NCBI RefSeq assembly: GCF_000374045.1
Contig: NZ_KB893328.1
Location: 31,389 to 95,388 of the forward strand
Length of the DNA stretch: 64,000 nucleotides
Direction: 5' to 3'
Source of the DNA: Segetibacter koreensis DSM 18137
GTDB lineage: Bacteria; Bacteroidota; Bacteroidia; Chitinophagales; Chitinophagaceae
Position 1 is the first letter of the stretch. Each line of letters starts with the position of its first letter. The position numbers and the translations under genes are program-made. This document shows, in pieces, positions 56,245 through 64,000 of the stretch. The notes beneath the pieces were generated by a model, which had not been told where the DNA came from, searched no databases, and was given only the letters and a program-made list of their open reading frames with translations.

Positions 56245-57783
56245 ATGAAAATTATTTTTTCCCTAAGTTTTCTATACTTTCTCGTAGCGATCTCTGCCGC
56301 CTCACAGCCCCGCGTTGCTATTGCCGGTCTCGCGATAGAATCAAGTACATTTTCCCCGGCTCTTACAACGGAAGAGGCTTTTTATGCAAAATATGGTGCA
56401 GATGTTCTTACTACCTATCCATTCTTAGCAGTAGATTCTCCGCTTCGTAAGCGGGTAAAATGGATTCCAACAATAGTCGGCAAATCACTGCCGGGAGGTG
56501 CAGTAACGAGAGAGGCATACGAATCTCTCGTAAACAAGACGCTCGACTCCCTTAAGAAAAACCTACCGTACGACGGTCTTTGGTTTGACATACATGGCGC
56601 TATGAGCGTGGTTGGACTTGATGATCCTGAAGGTGACTTTATTACAAGAATTCGAAAAGTGATAGGAAAGAAGACGATCATTTCAACTTCAATGGACTTA
56701 CATGGAAACGTTTCTTGGCGTCTTGCACAAAATACGGATCTGATTACCTGTTACCGGATGGCGCCGCATGAAGATGCTATGGAGACAAAAGAAAGGGCGG
56801 TAAAAAATCTTTTGCAAAGGATCGAAAGTGGAAAAGGAAAGCCAGCCTATAAAGCCTGGATACCCATACCCATATTATTACCCGGAGAAAAAACCAGCAC
56901 CAGGATAGAGCCTGGAAAGAGCCTATACAAAGCTGTTGCCCCTGCTGCTGCCCAGGATGGTATCATTGATGCTGCTATATGGATAGGATATGCGTGGGCT
57001 GATGAACCTCGTAATCATGCTGTTGTTATGGTTACCGGTGATGATAAAGAAAAGGTAAAAAAAACAGCTCATCGACTCGCTCAAAGTTTTTGGAATGCCC
57101 GTTCGCAGTTTGCTTTTGTAGCTCCAACCGGCACCTTAACCGAGTGCCTCGATAAAGCGCTTGCCAGCAAAAAGCGTCCTTTTTTTATTAGTGACTCCGG
57201 CGATAATCCTACTGCCGGCGGCGCTGGTGATGTGACGTGGACTTTGACAGAAATACTTAAACGTCCTGAGTTTAAACCCGAAAACGGTCATTCTCTTATT
57301 TATGCTTCTATTCCCGGACCTGACCTCATTAAGAAGGCTATAACAGCAGGCGTTGGCGCACATGTAGAAGGTTACGTGGGTGCAAAAGTAGATGGCCGGT
57401 TTGCTCCGCCTTTATTCATTGCAGGCAAAGTGGAGTCGATAGAATATGGTGATAGCGATGCGGAAGTTGAAGCGGTTATCCGGGTTGGAAGTGTTCACGT
57501 TATTGTCACCCAAAAACGTAAACCTTACCACAAGGAAAAGGATTTTACCAGGCTTGGGCTTAATCCACGTAAAACTGATATTGTAGTGGTGAAAATTGGC
57601 TATTTAGAACCTGAATTGTATACTATGCAAGCTGACTGGTTGCTGGCACTAACGGTGGGTGGAGTGGATCAAAACTTAGAACGACTAGGTTATAAAAGGA
57701 TCAAACGGCCAATGTTTCCTTTAGACAAGAATATGCCAGATCCCGATCTTTCTGCAAAGCTGGTGCCTTCATCGGGTAATTAA
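56245..57783 (+). CDS. Secreted MlrC-like M81 metallopeptidase
   Basis: 512 residues with a signal peptide ending at SAASQ. MlrC/DUF1485 pattern: AGLAIESSTFSP, DGLWFDIHGAMSV, TSMDLHGNVS, the metal block YRMAPHEDAMETKERA and the C-terminal DSGDNPTAGGAGDVTW. The family is named after microcystin degradation enzyme MlrC but mostly acts on unknown amide or peptide substrates. Divergent from the TIM-barrel gene at 56036, so a shared promoter region of about 200 bases controls both. Confidence 0.88.
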   Translation: MKIIFSLSFLYFLVAISAASQPRVAIAGLAIESSTFSPALTTEEAFYAKYGADVLTTYPFLAVDSPLRKRVKWIPTIVGKSLPGGAVTREAYESLVNKTLDSLKKNLPYDGLWFDIHGAMSVVGLDDPEGDFITRIRKVIGKKTIISTSMDLHGNVSWRLAQNTDLITCYRMAPHEDAMETKERAVKNLLQRIESGKGKPAYKAWIPIPILLPGEKTSTRIEPGKSLYKAVAPAAAQDGIIDAAIWIGYAWADEPRNHAVVMVTGDDKEKVKKTAHRLAQSFWNARSQFAFVAPTGTLTECLDKALASKKRPFFISDSGDNPTAGGAGDVTWTLTEILKRPEFKPENGHSLIYASIPGPDLIKKAITAGVGAHVEGYVGAKVDGRFAPPLFIAGKVESIEYGDSDAEVEAVIRVGSVHVIVTQKRKPYHKEKDFTRLGLNPRKTDIVVVKIGYLEPELYTMQADWLLALTVGGVDQNLERLGYKRIKRPMFPLDKNMPDPDLSAKLVPSSGN

Positions 57784-58846
57784 AGCAATGCCTTGATAGT
57801 TTTGTAAATAATCGGAGGATCAAAATGTTTAAATTCTTTATAATAGCTGGCTTAAATTATTTACAGTTTATCAGTACAACAGTTCCCTTTTAGTTTTCAG
57901 GTCGTTCTCCTTCATATTTGGTAAGAGCAAAACCAAACAAAGGTATTCGTATCTTCATCAATCCCTAAAACACTTCCGTTCCATCTTTTGGTATATCATT
58001 GGTGCCAATAGGTTTTGTCTCAGTTGTAATTTGTATATCGGGTTGTAAGTATCATCGATTTATAAAATGGAGAACGTTTTTAGTATGAGGATTAAAGACT
58101 TTCCAATCAGCATCACGGACAATGACAGGTATAGAAATGATAAGGATGATTAAGAAGGAACAAGTAACTTTTCCTATGGCAACTTGTTACACAACATTCT
58201 GTTCTATTGCGGCATAATTATCAGGGAAAATGATAATACATACTTTTATTTTGACAATCGCGACAAAGCTCCGCATAGTGTACCGAAAAAATAAAAACGT
58301 CTTAAAGATATTGATTACAATAAGTTATATTTTACTAAGCGGAACCGGACGGGAAAGCTTAATCCGCTATAACTTGTTGAATTACAATTTCTTATTATTT
58401 TACTCGATTTTTTACTCGATTAAAGTAAAAAGCACTTGTCAAATCTTACATTTTCCGTACATAGTTAGACTTGTTCTTACAAAGTTAGCTTTTTCAATAA
58501 GATATATTCTTTAAAACGAAGAAAAAGAAAACTGTTAGTAATCACTGCAAGTTAAATGAAGCCTGTATTAAGTTAAGGACAACTGCATCCTCTAAGAACC
58601 TCTTGCATTTTTAAATATAATTATTTAATTTTAAAAGGTTAGTTTCTCTCATACGGTACTTTGTGATATCCCTTTCGGCTTACCTGCTAACCCTTGCGTT
58701 ATCTGTCTATATCTAACCCTTGTATTATGGGCTAACCTCCGTATTGTGATAAAAGGGTAGTTTAATAACACAAGCTTTAATCGTATGTACAAGACTTTTA
58801 GTTACACAAGAGTCGACACTTGTAAGAACACTTCAAATTTGACCGT
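57784..58846. other. Long intergenic region with an array of short direct repeats
   Basis: About 1060 bases, AT-rich. I found no gene; a frame at 58230-58514 is low complexity and not convincing, and short coding-like minus-strand pieces near 57890-58030 have no start. Three imperfect copies of CTAACCCTTGCGTTAT-type sequence occur at 58687-58702, 58713-58728 and 58732-58747, about 100 bases before the next gene. Confidence 0.45.
58687..58747. repeat. Three direct repeats upstream of the delta-60 gene
   Basis: Copies CTAACCCTTGCGTTAT, CTAACCCTTGTATTAT and CTAACCTCCGTATTGT at 58687, 58713 and 58732 (spacing 26 and 19). They lie about 100-160 bases before the start codon at 58847. Could be binding sites for a regulator. 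Confidence 0.55.
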
Positions 58847-59446
58847 ATGAAAAAGCTTATGTTACTCTTTGCAGCAATTCTTTATTTCCAAAATAGCTAT
58901 TCACAACCGGGCCGACTTGATGCATCATTCGGCAATAAAGGAATAGTTCGTACAGACTTTGGAGTTTTTTCTAAGTATAGTTACGGTGCACAAGGAAAGC
59001 AAGTACTGACACAACGCAACGGCACTATCTACCTTACCTTTGAAACACACGGGCAAACTCTAATCACCCGACTTCTTGCTGATGGCCGCGCAGATGCATC
59101 TTATGCAAATAATGGGTATTCACAATCAACCAGCATTTCACCCGCCGCCTCCGCCTTACAAAAAGATGGAAAGATTGTAGTGGTCGGCAGCTCCAATTAT
59201 CTTTTTGCCATTGTTCGCTACAGTACTAATGGCACTCTTGACACTACCTTTTCAAAAGATGGAAAACAAACTACAGATTTTGGCGCTGGCACAGAAGATG
59301 AGGCCCATTCAATTGCCATACAAAAAGATGGAAAAATTATTGTGGTGGGTGTTTCTTATGTCCAACCAGATTATGCCAAGGGCGCACTTGCCCGCTATAA
59401 TACCGATGGCTCCCTCGATACTACTTTTTCACAAGTAATTCTTTAG
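58847..59446 (+). CDS. 5' part of a delta-60 repeat secreted protein (frameshifted)
   Basis: 199 codons. Signal peptide MKKLMLLFAAILYFQNSYSQ. Then delta-60 type repeats (about 50-55 residues each) with the patterns LQKDGKIVVVG, FAIVRYSTNGTLDTTFSKDG and KQTTDFGAG. The frame ends in TTFSQ followed by VIL and a stop, because about 46 bases are missing. The next frame (59448 onward) continues the same repeat with NSLALQSDGKIAVAGS. So this and the following entry were one gene of about 3.3 kb. Confidence 0.85.
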   Translation: MKKLMLLFAAILYFQNSYSQPGRLDASFGNKGIVRTDFGVFSKYSYGAQGKQVLTQRNGTIYLTFETHGQTLITRLLADGRADASYANNGYSQSTSISPAASALQKDGKIVVVGSSNYLFAIVRYSTNGTLDTTFSKDGKQTTDFGAGTEDEAHSIAIQKDGKIIVVGVSYVQPDYAKGALARYNTDGSLDTTFSQVIL

Positions 59447-59472
59447 CCTTACAAAGTGATGGAAAGATTGCG

Positions 59473-62136
59473 GTGGCAGGTTCTACCGTTGTGAACGGTA
59501 GAACTAATTTTGCAATAGCCCGTTACAACGTCAATGGGGCACCTGATACTACTTTTTCTGACGATGGAAAGGTAACGACCGGTTTTGCATCTCAAAATGG
59601 TGAAGTTAATTCTTTAGCTATTCAAAGCGACGGAAAGATTATAGCTGCGGGGACAACTTACTCGTACTCTCACTATCATTTTACCCTGGTACGGTACAAG
59701 GGTAATAGCTCTCTTGATACCACTTTTTCACACGATGGGAAGCAGATTACTGATTTTGGAGCTGATTATAATGTTGCGCACTCTTTGATCGTACAAAGCG
59801 ATGGAAAGATAATAGCTGCAGGCACCACGGGTGCAGGCGCAAGTGATTTTGCCGTTGCTCGTTACAATACTAATGGCACACTTGATAAAACCTTTTCACA
59901 AGACGGAAAGCAGATTACGGATTTTGGAGCTGATGCTGATACGGAAACGTCAGCAGCTATTCAAAGTGATGGAAAGATTTTAGTAGCTGGTACTGCAGAC
60001 CTAGGCACTGGTGGAGGAAAATTTGCACTTGCTCGTTACAACAAAGCCGGCACCCTCGATAAGACCTTTTCGGATGATGGGAAATTGATTGGTTACTTTC
60101 CTGCAGGTAATACCACTTACACTGCCGTGGCTACACAAAGTGATGGAAAGATTGTAGTGGCGGGCTATACCTACACAGCCAGTGGGGCCGATTTTGTCCT
60201 TGCCCGCTACAATACTGATGGCACCCTTGATACTACTTTTTCACTGGATGGAAAACAAACTACTGATTTTGGGTCTACTGCTGACTTAGCTTCATCCCTT
60301 GCCATTCAAAAGGATGGAAGAATTGTATTAGCAGGCAGTACAAATATAGATAATAGTGGAGCTGATTTTGCCCTTGCTCGCTACAATCCGGATGGCACCC
60401 TTGATACTACTTTTTCACAGGATGGAAGGCAAACAACCGATTTTACATCTGGTAATGATTTTGCTGCATCTGTAGCCCTACAAGGTGATGGAAAGATTGT
60501 ATTGGCAGGTATGGTCGTTAACAACTATTATAGAGATTTCGGCCTTGCCCGTTACAATACTGATGGTACCCTTGATATCACTTTTTCAGGCGACGGAAAA
60601 CAAACCGTTAATTTTAGCGCGGACGACGATTATGCTAATGCATTGGCTATACAAGCTGATGGAAAAATAGTAGTGGCTGGCACTACTTACAATATCGGTT
60701 TGTATGATAACAGTTTTGATTTTGCAATAGCAAGATTTAATACTGATGGAAGTCCTGACAACACTTTTAATAAAGATGGAAAGCAAACCACTGACTTTAA
60801 CAATAATTCAGATGATCGCTGTTCTTCTATAGCAATTCAAATCGATGGTAAGATAGTGGCAACAGGTAATACACATGTAAACAGTGAAGTTTTTGCAGTT
60901 GTTCGATACAATATAAATGGGAGTCTTGACAGTACCTTTAATAATGACGGAAAGCAAACCTCTGACTTTGGTCCCGTTGGGAAAGGCTTTATTGCGGAAG
61001 ATTATGCAACATCAGCAGCTATTCAAAGTAATGGGAAGATAATAGTGGCAGGAGAGACTTACCGTACTGACTGGAATTTTGCTCTTGCTCGCTATAATAC
61101 AAATGGGACCTTGGACACAATTTTTGGGCAGAATGGAAAACAAATAACAGAAGCAACTGAAGGAGAAGATTTTATTAAGGATATAACAATTTATAAGAAC
61201 AAATTGTACATAGCAGGCTCTGGCCAGAATCCTGGCAACGTTGGAGTTGTCGCAAGGTATCTGCTCGATAATGAAAGGGTAAACAAACCTCCAACTGTTA
61301 CTCTTTCTACGCCTTACAATATCGTAAAGTATTCTGCCCCTGCAAGAATTAAACTCCAAGCTGCAGCAACTGATCAAGATGGCAAAGTAACTAAAGTTCA
61401 TTTTTTTTCTGGTTCAACAACATTGCATACTGAAAATGTTTATCCCTATGACTTTTTATGGATAAACGTACCGGTTGGCAATTACACCCTTACTGCAAAA
61501 GCTTACGATAGTGGCAACGTAGCTACATCAAACGCTATAAATGTATTGGTAGTAGAGGAAAATGTACCGCCTGTAGTAAGTATTGAAAATCCTGTTAATG
61601 ATACAACCTATACCGGCCCTGCAACTATTCATTTAGTTGCGAAAGCAAAAGACAACAATGACAGGATAAGTAAAGTAGAGTTTTATAATGGAACGTCTAT
61701 ATTAAGAACAGAATACATTTATCCTTATACTTATAACTGGATAAATGTACAACCCGGAACATACATTATAACTGCTAAAGCTTATGATGACAAAGGTCTT
61801 TCTGCAACATCTAAAGCTGTAATATTTACAGTAACAGAGACTGCAGCGGCAAAACGTAGACCTATTTCTTCAAATAATAAAAATAATTTCCCGGCCCTCA
61901 GACTAAGTCCAAACCCTGCCAAAAACAGTTTAAATATTTACACAAGTGAATTAGAACAAAATAAGCCATCAACAATATTGGTTATATCCGCTACAGGAGT
62001 TGTAATGAAAACTATACATACAAAATTGTCAAATCAAATTGTTCAACTAGATGTATCAGCACTGGCAAAGGGGGTATATACTGTAAAGGTTGCAACAGGT
62101 AAGCAAGTTGTGTATATGCAGTTTGTGAAGTTGTAA
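59473..62136 (+). CDS. 3' part of the delta-60 repeat protein with Ig-like domains and T9SS sorting domain
   Basis: 887 codons from a GTG; coding similarity begins slightly earlier, at about 59427. About ten more delta-60 repeats (DGKIIAAGT, FALARYN, GTLDTTFS, DGKQTTDFG) to about residue 585. Two Ig-like domains follow: PPTVTLSTPYNIVKYSAPAR to about residue 695 and PPVVSIENPVNDTTYTGPAT to about 790. The end is a type A T9SS sorting domain: LRLSPNPAKNSLNIYTSE, GVYTVKVATGKQVVYMQFVK. Exported through T9SS and anchored or released at the surface, in relatives usually an adhesin or secreted protein of unknown substrate. Separated from its signal peptide by the frameshift, so probably not exported. 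Confidence 0.9.
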   Translation: MAGSTVVNGRTNFAIARYNVNGAPDTTFSDDGKVTTGFASQNGEVNSLAIQSDGKIIAAGTTYSYSHYHFTLVRYKGNSSLDTTFSHDGKQITDFGADYNVAHSLIVQSDGKIIAAGTTGAGASDFAVARYNTNGTLDKTFSQDGKQITDFGADADTETSAAIQSDGKILVAGTADLGTGGGKFALARYNKAGTLDKTFSDDGKLIGYFPAGNTTYTAVATQSDGKIVVAGYTYTASGADFVLARYNTDGTLDTTFSLDGKQTTDFGSTADLASSLAIQKDGRIVLAGSTNIDNSGADFALARYNPDGTLDTTFSQDGRQTTDFTSGNDFAASVALQGDGKIVLAGMVVNNYYRDFGLARYNTDGTLDITFSGDGKQTVNFSADDDYANALAIQADGKIVVAGTTYNIGLYDNSFDFAIARFNTDGSPDNTFNKDGKQTTDFNNNSDDRCSSIAIQIDGKIVATGNTHVNSEVFAVVRYNINGSLDSTFNNDGKQTSDFGPVGKGFIAEDYATSAAIQSNGKIIVAGETYRTDWNFALARYNTNGTLDTIFGQNGKQITEATEGEDFIKDITIYKNKLYIAGSGQNPGNVGVVARYLLDNERVNKPPTVTLSTPYNIVKYSAPARIKLQAAATDQDGKVTKVHFFSGSTTLHTENVYPYDFLWINVPVGNYTLTAKAYDSGNVATSNAINVLVVEENVPPVVSIENPVNDTTYTGPATIHLVAKAKDNNDRISKVEFYNGTSILRTEYIYPYTYNWINVQPGTYIITAKAYDDKGLSATSKAVIFTVTETAAAKRRPISSNNKNNFPALRLSPNPAKNSLNIYTSELEQNKPSTILVISATGVVMKTIHTKLSNQIVQLDVSALAKGVYTVKVATGKQVVYMQFVKL

Positions 62137-62170
62137 GGAATGCAGCAACGATTCTGCTCATAAGGATTAG

Positions 62171-62308
62171 ATTAAGGGCCCAAGATTTTTACCTGCACTA
62201 CAAGGGAATGAAGGTTTTAAAACAAAACAAGATGCAAGCAAAGTTGCATTGCTTGTGATTGAAAAAATAAAAGGTAAAATGTTACCTACGTTTTGGATTC
62301 GTGAATGA
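62171..62308 (+). pseudogene. DUF4907-like C-terminal fragment
   Basis: Open frame between a TAG (62168) and a TGA (62306): IKGPRFLPALQGNEGFKTKQ, DASKVALLVIEKIKGKMLP. This matches the end of DUF4907-type proteins (FIPAL-G-GF, DA-KVA-LVI-KI). No start and no preceding domain. A remnant of another secreted protein gene. Confidence 0.5.
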
Positions 62309-62481
62309 AAAAAATAGACATGATAAAAAAATTGAATATTAAAAAACTTTTCATCATGCTCAACTCAACTTCAATTAATCAAGAAGGGAAATCCTCTTTC
62401 CTATTACCAAAAAGTATTTTACTCCTCCGAAATCAGCTTTCCGTCTCTATGTTCCGTGGCTGTACACATTTATTGAGCCGA

Positions 62482-62523
62482 GGTGGAGCTAAGGTTGTGT
62501 ATAAACAATTTGTGAAGGTGTAA
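62482..62523 (+). pseudogene. Remnant of a T9SS sorting-domain tail
   Basis: Codons GGAKVVYKQFVKV then stop match the last residues of the sorting domain at 62100-62136 (GKQVVYMQFVKL). The upstream part of the same frame (62305-62480) is not family-like. This suggests a deleted or duplicated T9SS gene once ended here, directly before the next repeat protein. Confidence 0.55.
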
Positions 62524-62645
62524 TTGGTGAAATGATAACCTGTATATACCGGGCTATAAAGAATTGTAATCTAATTTCTTTATTTAAATATCTATTGTAA
62601 ACCGACAATTGACGATAAATTATTGAACCCCCTAAAACTGGCAAT

Positions 62646-64000
62646 ATGAAAAAGATTATCGTAGTAATTATAATTTACTTTTTAGCAGGTATATTTTATA
62701 CACATGCACAAACTTTATATGGTATGACGAATTCTGGAGGTGCCAGTGGTTATGGTGTTATTTTTTCCTTTGATCCTTCAACTTCCACTTATAACAAGCT
62801 GAAGGATTTTGATAACGCTAATGGTAGTACTCCTTATGGCAGCCTTATGCAGGCAAGAGATGGAAACCTATATGGCATGACCGGTATTGGAGGAAGCAGC
62901 GGTGTTGGTGTTATTTTTTCCTTTGATCCTTACTCTTCCACTTATTCAAAGGTGAAGGATTTTGATAATACCAATGGTTATAATCCTTTTGGCGGCCTAA
63001 TAGAGGCAAGTGATGGAAAGTTATATGGTATGACTAGCGCTGGAGGAAGCAGCAATGTTGGTGTTATTTTTTCCTTTGATCCTTCCTCCTCCACTTATGC
63101 AAAGCTGAAGGATTTTGATTATCCCAATGGTGCTTTTCCTTCTCCTTCGAACAGCCTTATGCAGGCAAGCGATGGAAAGCTCTACGGAGTGACAGAAGTT
63201 GGAGGAAGCAACTACAGCGGTGTTATTTTTTCCTTTGATCCTTCCTCTTCCACTTATACAAAACTGAAGGATTTTGATAATCCCGATGGTTCTACCGATG
63301 GTTCTTTTCCTTTCGGCAGCCTTATGCAGGCAAGCGATGGAAAGCTCTATGGGATGACGCTTGATGGAGGAAACAACGGTCTTGGTGTTATTTTTTCCTT
63401 TGATCCTTCAACTTCCACTTATACTAAACTGAAGGATTTTGATAACGCTAATGGTGGTACTCCTTATGGCAGCCTTATGCAGGCAAACGATGGAAAGCTA
63501 TATGGCATGACAGGTAAAGGAGGAAGCGGCGGTGTTGGTGTTATTTTTTCCTTTGATCCTACTACATCCATTTATACCAAGCTGAAGGATTTTAATAACG
63601 CTAATGGTGGTACTCCTTATGGCAGCCTTATGCAGGCAAGCGATGGAAAGCTATATGGCATGACGGCTTTTGGAGGAAGCAGCGATGTTGGTGTTATTTT
63701 CTCCTTTGATCCTTCGTCTGCTACTTATACAAAACTAAAAGATTTTAATGGTGCCAACGGCGCAACTCCTTCTTGCGGTTCAGCGTTTATTGAGGTTCTT
63801 CTAGATGAAAATTTAGATTTTGTAAGCAGCTTTACGCTGGTAAATGCAATTACAGACAAGGATATACAAGCTATCCCTGACGGAAGTGTTTTAGATAAAA
63901 CAGCTTTACCTCCTAATTTGAACATCCGTGCTAACACCACTGCAACAAAAGTAGGCAGTGTTGTATTTATTTTGGATGGCCAAAAAGTAAGAACAGAAAA
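62646..64000 (+). CDS. GloVer-type tandem-repeat secreted protein (partial, 3' end outside window)
   Basis: The frame is open from an ATG at 62646 to the right edge (451 codons). Signal peptide MKKIIVVIIIYFLAGIFYTH. Then seven repeats, mostly 51 residues (153 bases), of the GloVer type: SLMQASDGKLYGMT, GGSSGVGVIFSFDP, STYTKLKDFDNANG. Units 4 and 5 are longer (159 and 165 bases). After the last unit comes a different domain (FTLVNAITDKDIQAIPDGSV, NIRANTTATKVGSVVF), typical of Bacteroidota adhesin-like proteins. Very high DNA identity between repeats points to recent expansion or homogenisation. Confidence 0.88.
   Translation, partial: MKKIIVVIIIYFLAGIFYTHAQTLYGMTNSGGASGYGVIFSFDPSTSTYNKLKDFDNANGSTPYGSLMQARDGNLYGMTGIGGSSGVGVIFSFDPYSSTYSKVKDFDNTNGYNPFGGLIEASDGKLYGMTSAGGSSNVGVIFSFDPSSSTYAKLKDFDYPNGAFPSPSNSLMQASDGKLYGVTEVGGSNYSGVIFSFDPSSSTYTKLKDFDNPDGSTDGSFPFGSLMQASDGKLYGMTLDGGNNGLGVIFSFDPSTSTYTKLKDFDNANGGTPYGSLMQANDGKLYGMTGKGGSGGVGVIFSFDPTTSIYTKLKDFNNANGGTPYGSLMQASDGKLYGMTAFGGSSDVGVIFSFDPSSATYTKLKDFNGANGATPSCGSAFIEVLLDENLDFVSSFTLVNAITDKDIQAIPDGSVLDKTALPPNLNIRANTTATKVGSVVFILDGQKVRTE

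Noticed and set aside
58230..58514. Plus-strand frame of 94 codons
   Set aside because: Low-complexity Ile/Leu/Tyr-rich and without a recognisable domain; probably chance in AT-rich DNA.

Overview
The window is chromosomal DNA from a Bacteroidota bacterium, most likely family Chitinophagaceae (inference). The evidence is a SusC/SusD outer-membrane pair, a type IX secretion (T9SS) C-terminal sorting domain, a DUF305 remnant beside a cation-efflux gene, Tat-targeted Gfo/Idh and TIM-barrel enzymes, AT-rich intergenic DNA without Shine-Dalgarno sites, and gene families typical of Chitinophagaceae. No rRNA, tRNA, CRISPR array, prophage or intact insertion sequence was seen.

Layout. 1-2030: a secreted PQQ-type sugar dehydrogenase running off the left edge. 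2.6-7.8 kb: housekeeping genes (rpiA, SelO, a lone receiver, metY). 8.1-11.6 kb: a NodU-type carbamoyltransferase, a PIG-L deacetylase and an RMD1/YagE membrane protein. 11.7-19.3 kb: HDAC-like deacetylase, PdeM-like phosphoesterase, dGTPase, nicotinate phosphoribosyltransferase, M29 aminopeptidase and small proteins. 20.0-27.3 kb: a SusC-SusD operon with a secreted beta-propeller plus helical-domain protein as third gene. 27.5-36 kb: a mixed, partly decayed stretch with an IS6-type transposase fragment, alpha/beta hydrolase, ALDH, di-haem cytochrome with a sigma-like gene, CDF exporter, a dead DUF305 gene and a fasciclin fragment. 36-44.7 kb: a cytochrome-barrel-cytochrome operon, a receiver, a desaturase, an erythrin-VIT1 protein, a BamA-like barrel and a single-pass sensor-like protein. 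44.9-51.4 kb: zinc alcohol dehydrogenase, two lysine-rich secreted proteins, gene remnants, SnoaL-like, DUF998 and esterase genes. 51.7-57.8 kb: a sugar-derivative module (two TIM-barrel isomerases, a Tat Gfo/Idh enzyme and a divergent MlrC-like enzyme) containing an AT-rich HEPN-like gene. 58.8 kb to the right edge: very large repeat-built surface proteins, a frameshifted delta-60 repeat/T9SS protein and a GloVer-type repeat protein leaving the window.

Across the window, intact metabolic genes alternate with short remnants (IS6, DUF305, FAS1, TPR, DUF4907 and a T9SS tail) that no simple start-to-stop ORF covers. I see no clear new defence or biosynthetic system. The best candidates for something undescribed are the propeller/helical enzyme of the Sus operon, the cytochrome-barrel-cytochrome operon, the cytochrome plus sigma-like pair, the carbamoyltransferase/deacetylase pair and the HEPN-like insertion. 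Functional assignments rest on motif recognition by eye, without database searches.
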